NCBI GenBank assembly: GCA_018806915.1
Contig: JAGKQI010000079.1
Coordinates: 1,143,001-1,207,000, forward strand
Source of the DNA: Phytophthora colocasiae
Lineage: Eukaryota; Oomycota; Peronosporomycetes; Peronosporales; Peronosporaceae
Direction of reading: 5' to 3'
Length of the DNA stretch: 64,000 nt
Every line of letters begins with the position of its first letter. Within the stretch, counting starts at the first letter, position 1. Both the position numbers and the translations under genes were made by a program. This document shows positions 20,597 to 30,147 of the stretch, in pieces. The notes below the pieces were generated by a model. It saw nothing but the letters and a program-made list of their open reading frames with translations. It was not told the DNA's origin and did not search any database.

Positions 20597-23401
20597 ATGT
20601 CCGATCTGCCTTCTTGGCCCCCTTCGACTCCAAGAACCCCCTCGAGTGAGCGGTCGATTCAATCCGCTCAATCCACCACCTCGCGTTTCTCCACCCCCGG
20701 TGCGAACCCTGAACTGGTCTCCCTGCGAGCGAGGCTGGCCCACAGCCAACGGATGCGTGAGACCCTGGGTCGTGATCGGGACCACCTGGATGAAACCGTA
20801 CGCCGGTTGCGGTCCGACATGGAGGATATGGAGCGCTTTCGGGACGATCAGGCAGAGGAGATTCTGCGTCTGAACGCCGAAATCGCCCGTCTGCGGTCGG
20901 GGACCGGAGATACCGTCAGTGGGGACGCGATCGTCGCTTTGCAAGCCCAGCGAACCCAGCATGACGCCGAGCGACGGGATTCCGATCAACGAATGGCCCG
21001 GATCCAGGCGCAGCTAGATTCCGCGCTCGAGGAACTCGACTCCCGACTAGCGGAACTCCGCGAGGCCGGAGAAGCCGAGATCGAACTTCGGGACAGGCTC
21101 CGAGATCGTGACCGAGAACTCGCCGCCGTGCGCTACGACCTCACCCTCGCTCAGCATAGCCTCGATCGCCGCCAGAGGGATGATTCACGCCCAGGTCAGC
21201 AGGTCGTTACGGCCGCGCCTGGCAACCAGGATCACGTCTCCACTGGAGAAGCTCACTTGAGGTTGGAGCTGACCAGGGCCCAAAATGAGTTGCTCACCGC
21301 TCGAGCCGAGATCGCGTATCTGGAACGTGAAGCGGAGGACCGTAAGGCTGAGCTGGCCCAGGCACGCCTCGCCCTGGAGGATGTGCCTGCATCAGATCCA
21401 TGCGTTCCTCCTGCGGACACGGCTACCGACGCCGCCGCTATCTCCAGTCTGGAGCAAGATCTGGCAGACGCCTTGGGAAATCTGGAAATAGTTCAACACG
21501 ACTGGGACCAGCTCTCCGTCCAGCATCGTGCTGCCATTGCCGAGCGAGATCAGGCCGTCGCAGACCTGGATCAGGCCCGCCTCGACCGGGATCGAGCGGT
21601 GCAGGACTTCGATCGAGTCACGACGGATCGAGATCGGATCCAGGTCGACCTGGACGACGCCACCCAAGACCGTTTATCGGCCCTCGCGGACCTTGACGTG
21701 GCCCGTTCCGCCCGGGATGCGGCGACACAGGAACTCAACCAACTCCAACAGCAGAACACAGAGCTCCGGCATACCCACCAGGAACTGGACGCTGATTATG
21801 CTGAAGCTGAGCAACAGCTGCATCACGCCGAGGATTCCTCTGCTCGGTTGTCCTCGTGGATCGCGGACCGACGGGCGGCTCGCGCTACCAAAAGATCTCG
21901 AAGCGCCTCCGCTTCCCCCGCCGTTCCTCCTTCCTCGCGCAAGCGTCCAGCTCGGAGCTCCTCAGCCCCCCGTGATCTCGGAACTGCTGCTACCGAAGCC
22001 CTCGGGTCAACCCTGCCCGTCCCACCAACGGCGGTCCCGACCTCAGCAGGATCAACGGCGAGCCCGTTGGATCTGTTGGCGGATCAAGCTTCTGGGCAGG
22101 CTGGAGGGGAGGAAACCGACACTCCAGCCCCTGATCCGACCCCGGCACCGACGGATCAGCCTGGATCGCTCCCCGTCGGTGGTGATCCGCAGGACGAGGA
22201 AGAGGACGACTCCGACTACGATCCCCAGCACCCGTTCTCATCGCCGTCCGAAGAGGACGAGAGCCCAGAACCCAGCAACGGGACTAGTCCTGAGGTTGAA
22301 TCGGAACATTCCAACGAGGCGGAAGACTCCGAGGAGGACGAGGTTCTGCGCATGAGTCGCCAACGATCTATCTCGACGCACCGACGCGAGTCCGGTCAGG
22401 TTCCGAGAGGTGGATCTCCTGGCGATCATGGATCGGGGTCTCCGGACGGCTCAGGCTCATCTCCGGATGGATCAGGCCCACCGTCTCCCGGATCGCCTCC
22501 GGGTTCCCCGCCACCGCCGTCGCCTCCCCTCGGCGGTTCTCCGCCTCTTGGGCTCCAACCACCTCTGTTCCCCGTCGTCTCTTTCATCCCCGGGTACGAT
22601 CGACAGCGTACCTTTGCGGCTGCAGACATCGAGCCATGGGATCCGCAGGTGATCAGGCAGTACTCGATCGTGGGCCTGATTGCCAGCTCCTTGGGCAAAC
22701 GGTTATTGATCCCTTCGGGTTGGCTGTTCCCTTCTCGGGTGCAGGCTGGACTCGCGCCGACCCCCGGCACCGGCTACCTCAACGAGTTGATCACGGGCGT
22801 GAACGTACTCGATCTGCTGGCTCGGGAGCCATGGAACGACTTCGCGAACCCGGGTCCCCTCACGTTCGACCTTGATCTGCATGAGAGGGAGGGAACGCCC
22901 CTCGCGGCCGTGGCTGCCACCTACCGCGTTCTGGAGGAACGGCACCGTCAGGCGTTTTGGGAGTCCACCCATAACCTCGAGATCACCGCTGCCATACAAG
23001 ATGCGGATCTCGAACTGCAGCGGTATTACGTCGCTCGCAAGGCCAGGCGGAGTCGGGCTGGGTCTGCTTGGCGCCAATTCCTCGCCTCCTTCCCCGCTAT
23101 GATGCGCAACCAGTGGTTCGATCTCGACATCCTATTGGATCCGTTCTTCCTTCACTTCCCCATTCCGAACGTGGATGTGGTTCGTTGGTATCCCGGTGTG
23201 GTCTCTCGTCGTGCTAACCGGGCGGATCCCAACGCGAACGTCCCGGAGCCGGCGAACCTGATCGAGGCTCTGGAGGAGTGTGACGAGGCGGATCCGTGGC
23301 GTAACCAGTACCGGCAAGACCCGGTCAACCACCCTGCTACCAGGATCCCCCGCCTTATCGGCAAGTTCGATCCTCCCCCCGCTGGGGCTGCTTCTCCGTG
23401 A
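20597..23401 (+). CDS. Antisense accessory ORF of the Gypsy element, 934 aa, coiled coil
   Basis: An uninterrupted frame opposite in direction to gag-pol, lying between the end of integrase and the LTR, and convergent with pol (331 bp apart). Residues about 37-425 are a long heptad-rich coiled coil (LRARLAHSQRMRETLGRDRD, then many RDRDRELAAVR-type segments). A basic patch (RRAARATKRSRS, SSRKRPARSSS) could be a nuclear signal. A Ser/Asp/Glu-rich stretch and a Pro/Gly-rich stretch (about 660-690) follow. The last 240 residues look globular (FPVVSFIPGYDRQRTFAAAD, IVGLIASSLGKRLLIPSGWL, VDVVRWYPGVVSRRANRADP). I recognise no known domain. The start is the first ATG after the LTR; the frame is open upstream into the LTR. 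It shares the high GATC density of the element, so it is a long-term resident. It may be a transcriptional or structural accessory like the antisense ORFs of some plant Tat elements, but function is unknown. Confidence 0.7.
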   Translation: MSDLPSWPPSTPRTPSSERSIQSAQSTTSRFSTPGANPELVSLRARLAHSQRMRETLGRDRDHLDETVRRLRSDMEDMERFRDDQAEEILRLNAEIARLRSGTGDTVSGDAIVALQAQRTQHDAERRDSDQRMARIQAQLDSALEELDSRLAELREAGEAEIELRDRLRDRDRELAAVRYDLTLAQHSLDRRQRDDSRPGQQVVTAAPGNQDHVSTGEAHLRLELTRAQNELLTARAEIAYLEREAEDRKAELAQARLALEDVPASDPCVPPADTATDAAAISSLEQDLADALGNLEIVQHDWDQLSVQHRAAIAERDQAVADLDQARLDRDRAVQDFDRVTTDRDRIQVDLDDATQDRLSALADLDVARSARDAATQELNQLQQQNTELRHTHQELDADYAEAEQQLHHAEDSSARLSSWIADRRAARATKRSRSASASPAVPPSSRKRPARSSSAPRDLGTAATEALGSTLPVPPTAVPTSAGSTASPLDLLADQASGQAGGEETDTPAPDPTPAPTDQPGSLPVGGDPQDEEEDDSDYDPQHPFSSPSEEDESPEPSNGTSPEVESEHSNEAEDSEEDEVLRMSRQRSISTHRRESGQVPRGGSPGDHGSGSPDGSGSSPDGSGPPSPGSPPGSPPPPSPPLGGSPPLGLQPPLFPVVSFIPGYDRQRTFAAADIEPWDPQVIRQYSIVGLIASSLGKRLLIPSGWLFPSRVQAGLAPTPGTGYLNELITGVNVLDLLAREPWNDFANPGPLTFDLDLHEREGTPLAAVAATYRVLEERHRQAFWESTHNLEITAAIQDADLELQRYYVARKARRSRAGSAWRQFLASFPAMMRNQWFDLDILLDPFFLHFPIPNVDVVRWYPGVVSRRANRADPNANVPEPANLIEALEECDEADPWRNQYRQDPVNHPATRIPRLIGKFDPPPAGAASP

Positions 23402-23732
23402 GTCGTGCTAACTTCGATCACCTGCAGCAAGGCTCGGGGCTTCTCCCCGAGCTCGGACTTGGAACCCCCCCTTGGGCCGTCCTGCATTCTTTCATCTCCA
23501 TTCGTAACTCTTGTAATCCCATTCGTACCGTCGTTCCCATCGTACTCCATCATTTTGGAACGTGACCCCCCTTCATCTCCATCTCGACATTCCGGATCAC
23601 CATTTTCCAACGTCAAATTCCCTGTTCACATGCACATACACAAATATAAACTCTCGCTCTGATCTGGTTCCTCCTCCACATCAGCTCCCTCGATCATGGC
23701 GAGGCAACCCTGTTACCTTCGCCCGACCCCTC
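23402..23732. other. Spacer between convergent ORFs in the Gypsy element
   Basis: A 331-bp C/T-rich stretch separates the ends of the antisense ORF (plus) and of integrase (minus). It may contain the 3' ends of both transcripts. No gene seen. Confidence 0.5.
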
Positions 23733-25928
23733 CTACACTTCTTCGTGTGACTGTATCACGCCAAACCGATTCCGGTTAGCATGATCACGTAGGAACGCGC
23801 TCAATATGGCTCCACAGTTAAGATCAGCTTCGTCGACCCAAGTCGGCTCATCGTAACCAACCCAGTGCACCAGGAATTCACGATAGATCCTGCCGTAGCG
23901 AGTTCGTTTCCCACTTCGCATGTCCGAGATCCGTTCGACCTCATACTCATCGGCATCTAGATCTGGGACCCAACTATCCTTCGGAAGGAGGATCTCATCG
24001 AAATCGAGCCGATCTGCTCCATCCACCGTCAACTCGACCCGCGGTCGATCTGGAAAATTCCGTACCAGCTTTAGCTTAGAAACATGGACCACTGGGAAGA
24101 TGTGGTAATCAGATCCCGCGATCTCCAGCTTGGTCGTGAATTCGTTGAGCTTCTCCGCAACACGAAACGGACCGTGCCAAAGGTGAGCGAGTTTGCGCGC
24201 ATATCCCTCCTTCACACGATCTAGATACAGCCAAACTCGTGATCCAGCTTTGATCTGATGCGGATCAACATCCTCATTGTGCGGATCGGCCCGGTCTGCA
24301 ATCGCGTCTCGTAGCCTAGCGTTGACCTGTTCTCGCGACTGCTGGTAGTATCTTTGAACCCGATATCTCCACCGTCTTGGATCGCGATCGTGGCGTCTGG
24401 TCGATCCGATCGGGATCGTTGCTTCCAACGTCGATCTCGGATCCCATCCGTGTACCAAATAGTGGGGGGTATCTCCCCGAACCCGGTCGTGAGCCGTGTT
24501 AATAGCGAACGTCAGTCTCTCCGCATATTCATCCCAGTCCTTCTGATCGAGATCTTGAACGTACATCTTGATCGCCCTAGTCGCCGTTTGCACCATCCGT
24601 TCTGCAGTCCCATTGGCTTGTGGCCGGTAGGCCATCGTCGCCCGTTGTCGTTGCCCCAGGATCTTATTGAACGATCTGAAGAAGTCGGACATGAAACCCG
24701 GTTCTCGATCGTGCCTGATCATCTCACTAGCACCAAATCTGCGGAACACGCATTCTTCATAGGATTCGGCGACGGTCTGGGCTGATCGGGAGGAACTGGC
24801 CTTCGCGATCACATATCCCGTGAACAGATCTACCCAGATCAGTAGTTCGGTGTTGCCTTTGGCAGATCTGGGTAGGGAGGGTATGTGATCCATCGCTATG
24901 ATCTGAAATGGGTATGTCGCTTGCAGATTCCCCGGCGACTCGCCCCGGATCGTGGGCCTCCCTTTTCCAGTCTCACAGTCTACACACTCGCCTACGTATC
25001 GCTGCACGCTCCGATGTAACCCTCTCCAGTGGAAATGATCTCGGATCCGCTGATAAGTGCGTCCGATCCCCTGATGTCCTCCTTCCAGAGTCGTATGGTA
25101 GTGGTGGAGGACATCCTGCTGCAGCGTTTCTGGAACTACGAGTCTCATCAGGCGGTCGCGATCACCACTTGATCTCGGCCCTAGTGGGCAGTAAAACAGC
25201 AGATCCTGTTCATCTACCTCGTATTCAGAGGCGATCTTGGCGTAGGATCCAGATTCGGCTCGAGTAAGATCCGCGATCTGTCCGGCCAGGTACTTCTTTA
25301 GCCCGGCGATCCAGACCTCCTCGTCCTGGGCTCGCCTGATCCGATCCACCCGCATCTCCCGGATCAGTTCCTCTCGCAGGACGGCGGCCTCAGGTCGGGC
25401 TCGGGCTGCACGCGTGGCTACTGCTGACACTTGCACAGTTCGATCTTCAACTCGAGGGATCAACACCTCGTCAAGCCGATTTAGGGTGATCAGATCACGC
25501 CGATCTGTCTCATCGTGGACCTCGATCCCGCTTCCTCGCTGCAGCGCGGCACTCGCCAGGCTATCTGCACTCCCGTTCCAGTCTCTCTTCACATGGACCA
25601 GTTCATGATCTCCCCAATTCCGCAAGTGATCTAGCACCTTCTGTTTCAGTAACGTCAATCCTGGCGCCTTACAGTCGATCTCGCCCCGGACTTGTCGGAT
25701 CACTAGGTTCGAATCGCCGCAAACTACCATACGGCGGCGTTCCAACTGTGCGATCATACTGAGACCCAGTAAGAGTCCGCGGTATTCCGCTTCATTGACG
25801 GTAAGGCTCTCCGCATAGTCTGATCTAGCCTTGATCACTTTCCACTCTGGCAAACTCCACACGATCGCGCTGAAAGCGCCTCCTCCTCGTTTCACACGTG
25901 CCGATCCGTCGAAACTTATATAACCCAC
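23733..25928 (-). CDS. Gypsy pol, second part: extra RNase H, integrase, chromodomain
   Basis: About 731 codons. The first 150 aa are a second RNase H of the kind found in cellular and archaeal-type RNases HI: YISFDGSARV (Asp), NEAEYRGLLLGL (Glu), VVCGDSNLVIRQV (Asp) and WNGSADSLASAAL (Asp), so the catalytic set is complete. Integrase follows, with an HHCC zinc finger (HHYHTTLEGGH, CVDCETGKG), then AMDHIPSLP, WVDLFTGYVIAK, RHDREPGFMSDFF and QANGTAERMVQ giving the DDE residues. The C-terminal YEVERISDMR to REFLVHWVGYDEPTWV is a chromodomain, which usually targets integration to chromatin. Dual RNase H has been described in some oomycete Gypsy clades and plant Tat elements. It is separated from the upstream pol frame by a stop at 26102 and a small frameshift just before YISFDGS. 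Confidence 0.85.
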   Translation of the reverse strand: MGYISFDGSARVKRGGGAFSAIVWSLPEWKVIKARSDYAESLTVNEAEYRGLLLGLSMIAQLERRRMVVCGDSNLVIRQVRGEIDCKAPGLTLLKQKVLDHLRNWGDHELVHVKRDWNGSADSLASAALQRGSGIEVHDETDRRDLITLNRLDEVLIPRVEDRTVQVSAVATRAARARPEAAVLREELIREMRVDRIRRAQDEEVWIAGLKKYLAGQIADLTRAESGSYAKIASEYEVDEQDLLFYCPLGPRSSGDRDRLMRLVVPETLQQDVLHHYHTTLEGGHQGIGRTYQRIRDHFHWRGLHRSVQRYVGECVDCETGKGRPTIRGESPGNLQATYPFQIIAMDHIPSLPRSAKGNTELLIWVDLFTGYVIAKASSSRSAQTVAESYEECVFRRFGASEMIRHDREPGFMSDFFRSFNKILGQRQRATMAYRPQANGTAERMVQTATRAIKMYVQDLDQKDWDEYAERLTFAINTAHDRVRGDTPHYLVHGWDPRSTLEATIPIGSTRRHDRDPRRWRYRVQRYYQQSREQVNARLRDAIADRADPHNEDVDPHQIKAGSRVWLYLDRVKEGYARKLAHLWHGPFRVAEKLNEFTTKLEIAGSDYHIFPVVHVSKLKLVRNFPDRPRVELTVDGADRLDFDEILLPKDSWVPDLDADEYEVERISDMRSGKRTRYGRIYREFLVHWVGYDEPTWVDEADLNCGAILSAFLRDHANRNRFGVIQSHEEV

Positions 25929-26101
25929 AGCTCCTCATCAGGATCTACGGTGGGGATCGGCATCTGGATCCGACGTTTTGGTTCCTTCCGTGGCGCGATC
26001 GCGATCAGGGCTTCGTCGATCTCCGATCTAGGCGTTATATTAGCCGCGATCGTCCCCAGTATTTCATCCTCTCCCTTCGTACACTTCGTGATCTCGAGTG
26101 T

Positions 26102-29100
26102 TCACGGGGACAGAAGAGCAGACCATTGTCCCAGACGTCCTTGGAGGCCGGCAGACTTGAACAGCCAGGCAAGCGTTGAGTGTCGGGTTAGGACCTTGAT
26201 CCGACGTCCCACCAACAAGGTGTAGTGTAGATCCAAGATCCGAAGTAGGGCCAATACCTCCTTTTCGGCAACATTATAATTCAGCTCGTTAGTCTTCAAG
26301 GTTCGGCTGGCAAACGCGACCGGGTGGTAGATCTGGTCGTGTTCCTGCATCAGTGCGGCGGAAATCGCCCAGTCACTAGCATACACAATCACCACGGGCA
26401 ATTTCGCCATGTCAAAGTGACGGAGGATCGGGGTCGACGCGATTTTGGCCTTCAAGGCTGTAAACGCTCTATATGCTCTACCCCACCTCTCGTCGCTAGT
26501 CTTTTGGGCCAGATTGGCTTCGATCTCGCTTGAACAGGGGGGAGGCATCGCCCCCAAGTCGGGATCCGGTGTACTCTCCCCCTTTTGGGTCGAGGTGTCT
26601 GGTGATCCATCCTGATTCGACTTAAGCGCAACGAGATCTCGAGTGATCGGGTCCGTGCTATCCATGATCTTTCGTAGATCTGGTCGCTTCTTCAGTTCTG
26701 CGAACTCCACCTCACGTAGTTCATATAAGACCGATGCATAGATCGCATAATCCTCGATGAACCGACTATAGTAATTCAAACTTCCAAGGAACGATTGCAT
26801 GGATCGGAGTGATCCAGGGAATGGTAGATCCGTCAGAGACTTCAGGTCTTTCGGGTTTGCCTCCAATCCATCGATCGACACTTTGTGTCCGAGATATTCC
26901 ACCTTATCCATGCCCCAGAAGCTCTTTGCTACACTGATCGAGAGATTCCACTTATCACAGGCCTCCAATAGGTCCTCTACCCGATCGCACATTTGATCCC
27001 ATGATCCAGCCGTGATCAAGATATCGTCGATGTATGATCTCCGTCCTAGAACCGACGGGCGACCAGGATCCTCCGGGATTCCTGATTCAAACACATCTGC
27101 GGAGTCTTCCGTGTCCCCTGACTGGGAGATCTTCAAAAATCCATATAGGGCGTTGTCCACAAGACGTTGATAGATCTGAGGGGCATTCTTCAGCCCGAAC
27201 GGCATGCGATTCCACTCGAAAAGGCCAAATGGAGTGATGAAGGCCGAGATCGCGCGAGCTCGATCGGTCATTGATACGACCCAAAATCCACTCGCCATGT
27301 CTAATGAACAATACCACAGAACCTTGTCAAGATCTTCTAGCAGGTCATTGATCAGGGGCATCGGGTAGATCATCAGCCTTGTGAGACCGTTCACCAACCG
27401 ATAATCGATACATAGTCGGATATCTACACCGTTCTTCTTGATGATCACCACGATCGGAGATGCCCATGGCGATGTCGATGGCCGAATGATCTTGGCAGCT
27501 AGGAGTCCTTTGATAAGATCCGATACTTTCTCGCGGAACTGTGGTGCCACCTTTCGGACTCGTTGTGCGATCGGCTTTGCATCACCCACGTCGATATCGC
27601 ATATAACACCCTTGGCCGCTGGAGGAAGTGCGTTTCCCTTTCCGATCAGGAGATGTCGCTTCTTCCAAATAATCTGTCGAAGTTTCTCGATCTCCTCCGG
27701 AGTAGCCGATCCCGGATTTCCAACTTGCAGATCTTCAATCCTGACTTCTTCAGTGGTGGAGATCTGGATCTCTGGTACTACTGCGAGATTATCGGCTAGA
27801 TCTTCGGCCGAAAAATCGCCACTTTCGTGTAAGTGGGTCTGATCGGCGTTCTCGGTCCCTTCAGGAGATGTCGGATCGGGTTCGTTCGTTGATGGATCAG
27901 GGAGTCTATCATCCTTGGCCGTCAGGATCGGGGTGTCCTCGACCGTGGGGCTGGCGTCAGTGTCGGATACATGTTTGATCTCGATTTGAAAATCTGGTTT
28001 TTCTGTTTTTACCTCGATCTCTTCTTCGCATGTCCGATCTGTCCGATCTGGGGCCTGATCTGGCAAGCTCTCATTCGTCTCAGTCTCACCGCCCCCAGCT
28101 TCGCCACTCGGGGTCTTGTCGGAACTGATCGTAATCGATGGGGTATCTATTGGATCCGGTTGGGAATCGATGAATGCGACCTTGCCTTCGGCCGTATCGG
28201 TTGGTGATAGAGGTTCCAATGTCGATATTGGCGCAGCATCAGGACCGGTCTTGGTTGTCCCACCTCGGCGGAGTATGGATCGCGGCGTAACGTAGGTCGG
28301 CCGTTCGACCGACGGTAGGGGGATCTCTACGGATTCCTGAGGTTCTGGTCTTGCGTCCACAGTCGCTTCTAGAGCTAGGTTCTGCCACTCCATGTAGCGC
28401 CGGGACCCGACCGACACAAACCCGGGGAATCGAGGCACTTTTTCTTGATCAAGTACCATTCCAACATGTAATCTGTGATCCAATCGTAAAATCTTCCCGC
28501 TCAGATTCGTGATCATTAAGTACCGAGTTCGGCCGGGTCCATTTACCACGGTAGGTACCCATTGGTCACCTCTGGTCACCCACAGTTTCTCCGTCGCCGA
28601 TAATTTCACTCTTGATGCGGTCTCTTCAGATCCCCCAACAGGGATATGTAGATCTTCCTCCAATTTTACCGATCTTACCTTCTCCCCGTATAATCTCTTG
28701 CGGCCACTAAGTGGGATCCCCACTTCATTAGGTAAGCACATCGATCCCTTCGCTAGATCCATCCGGACCCCAGCCGGGATCATGAAATCCATACCCAGGA
28801 TCGCATCTTGCCCGGATAGATCCCCGATCCAAATATCGAAAAAGTAGACCAAGTATCCCGCAAGCGTGATCTTGATCCTCGTTCTTCCCTCGGTGGTGTA
28901 CACATTATCCCCGATCCCAACACACTCCTGTCTCTGACTAGTGTCAAAGTGGCACCCAACCTTACGAGCAAAGGTGGTATCCAAGATGGATACCTCGGCG
29001 CCAGTGTCCAGGAGCAAGATCGCTCGTTCATGATTGATCTTGCCTGGGATCTTGGCTTGGCGGAACCATTTTCCTGGTGCGTGGTATTTCCAAAACCCCC

Positions 29101-29425
29101 TGCATTCTCCTTCCTTGAGATCCAAAGCCACTTCAGCACCAGACCGCGAGAACTCATCGATCCGGGGAAGATTCGCGATCTTAGCAGTATACGAATGCAA
29201 CTTACATGTATTACCGCGCAGATCCGAATTCTCCCTATCTTGATCTCTCGATTTCTTGTTCACATATGCATAGATGCAGTACTCAGAACGCTCGGCTCGT
29301 ACCGGTTTCCAAACCGGCGAGCGTCCTAGTTTAACATCTTTTCCACCTTCTCGGGGAACAGTCCGGCATGTCGGGTCGGATCGTACCACTTGCGGATCTG
29401 GTTGTAGAATTCTTCCATGGGGCAC
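26102..29425 (-). CDS. Gypsy pol, first part: protease, reverse transcriptase, RNase H
   Basis: A frame of about 1107 codons overlapping the end of the gag frame by 100 bp. Aspartic protease: ILLLDTGAEVSILD with AILGMDFMIPAG downstream. A long variable region rich in Ser, Pro and Glu follows. Reverse transcriptase: RLCIDYRLVNGLT, WYCSLDMASGFW, FGLKNAPQIYQRL and the catalytic YIDDILI. The tether leads into the retroviral-type RNase H (VIVYASDWAISAALMQ, FASRTLKTNELNYNVAEKE). The frame ends in LLSP plus TGA at 26104-26102; beyond the TGA the same frame stays open to a few codons before the second RNase H, so the stop is probably a point mutation in a once continuous pol. Confidence 0.85.
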   Translation of the reverse strand: MPHGRILQPDPQVVRSDPTCRTVPREGGKDVKLGRSPVWKPVRAERSEYCIYAYVNKKSRDQDRENSDLRGNTCKLHSYTAKIANLPRIDEFSRSGAEVALDLKEGECRGFWKYHAPGKWFRQAKIPGKINHERAILLLDTGAEVSILDTTFARKVGCHFDTSQRQECVGIGDNVYTTEGRTRIKITLAGYLVYFFDIWIGDLSGQDAILGMDFMIPAGVRMDLAKGSMCLPNEVGIPLSGRKRLYGEKVRSVKLEEDLHIPVGGSEETASRVKLSATEKLWVTRGDQWVPTVVNGPGRTRYLMITNLSGKILRLDHRLHVGMVLDQEKVPRFPGFVSVGSRRYMEWQNLALEATVDARPEPQESVEIPLPSVERPTYVTPRSILRRGGTTKTGPDAAPISTLEPLSPTDTAEGKVAFIDSQPDPIDTPSITISSDKTPSGEAGGGETETNESLPDQAPDRTDRTCEEEIEVKTEKPDFQIEIKHVSDTDASPTVEDTPILTAKDDRLPDPSTNEPDPTSPEGTENADQTHLHESGDFSAEDLADNLAVVPEIQISTTEEVRIEDLQVGNPGSATPEEIEKLRQIIWKKRHLLIGKGNALPPAAKGVICDIDVGDAKPIAQRVRKVAPQFREKVSDLIKGLLAAKIIRPSTSPWASPIVVIIKKNGVDIRLCIDYRLVNGLTRLMIYPMPLINDLLEDLDKVLWYCSLDMASGFWVVSMTDRARAISAFITPFGLFEWNRMPFGLKNAPQIYQRLVDNALYGFLKISQSGDTEDSADVFESGIPEDPGRPSVLGRRSYIDDILITAGSWDQMCDRVEDLLEACDKWNLSISVAKSFWGMDKVEYLGHKVSIDGLEANPKDLKSLTDLPFPGSLRSMQSFLGSLNYYSRFIEDYAIYASVLYELREVEFAELKKRPDLRKIMDSTDPITRDLVALKSNQDGSPDTSTQKGESTPDPDLGAMPPPCSSEIEANLAQKTSDERWGRAYRAFTALKAKIASTPILRHFDMAKLPVVIVYASDWAISAALMQEHDQIYHPVAFASRTLKTNELNYNVAEKEVLALLRILDLHYTLLVGRRIKVLTRHSTLAWLFKSAGLQGRLGQWSALLSP

Positions 29426-30147
29426 TCTCCAGCTTCATGGATCTCCCCACAACCACGGCATGTATATAGACAGCGATCCGTTGGGTGGCCCCTCTTTCCG
29501 CACTTGTCACAGGTTAGACGTCTCCAGCAGTCCAGATCCGTGTGCTTCCGCGATCCACAATGCGAACAGCGACCTCGATCGTGATCTGATTGCCTGCGAT
29601 CCGTGATCCGGCCTCGATCTTGCGCGTTCGTGTGCGATCGCGACTGATCCTGTTGGTGGGGAACGCCCCCAGTACTGATCGGCTTGTCTTCTGACGCGGC
29701 AAGATATATCCTCCGGAGATCGCCTTCAGAATCGGATCCGTCCGATCCGGATATTTCTTCCGATTCCGAGCTCGGATCTTGGGTTTGGATCGCCCGTACC
29801 ACCGCTCGGGTGGGTGCTGCCGGGGCACTGGTCGGTGCCTTTTGTCTGTACTTCGATCCAAACGCAGATTTACGCTGTCTGCTTTTCGCCCGTTCTCGGG
29901 CACGAAGTACCTCCTCAAGTTCATCGACGCCACTCAGTCGGAGTAGGGTCAGCCGATCAGCTAAATCAGGGTCTCCCAATGTCTCGATGTAATGGTCTAC
30001 ATGTTCCCGGCGGGCCTTAGGGCTTCCATCCTTGATCTTCAGTCTAGCACGTAAAGCCGCCACGTTGAGCCGGTAGAGATAATCGAGAGGAGTCTCTTCC
30101 GATCGCTTGCGAGCGTGATAGTATTGCCACGCGACCGACATTCCCAA
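29326..30147 (-). CDS. Gypsy gag, C-terminal capsid and zinc knuckles
   Basis: About 273 codons. SVAWQYYHARKRSEETPLDY then LYRLNVAALRAR is the capsid-end block of oomycete Gypsy gags. Then come a Ser/Asp-rich linker and two CCHC-like knuckles (CSHCGSRKHTDLDC, CDKCGKRGHPTDRC) and a third Cys cluster (CRGCGEIHEAGEC). Knuckles bind the element RNA. It overlaps the upstream gag frame (to 30039) but in a different frame, and the usual capsid segment before AWQYY is short, so gag seems cut by a small indel or deletion near 30145. Confidence 0.8.
   Translation of the reverse strand: MGMSVAWQYYHARKRSEETPLDYLYRLNVAALRARLKIKDGSPKARREHVDHYIETLGDPDLADRLTLLRLSGVDELEEVLRARERAKSRQRKSAFGSKYRQKAPTSAPAAPTRAVVRAIQTQDPSSESEEISGSDGSDSEGDLRRIYLAASEDKPISTGGVPHQQDQSRSHTNAQDRGRITDRRQSDHDRGRCSHCGSRKHTDLDCWRRLTCDKCGKRGHPTDRCLYTCRGCGEIHEAGECPMEEFYNQIRKWYDPTRHAGLFPEKVEKMLN

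Noticed and set aside
21528..22355. Alternative plus-strand frame in the antisense ORF region
   Set aside because: Arg/Pro-rich shadow of the coiled-coil frame with shorter length and no motifs.
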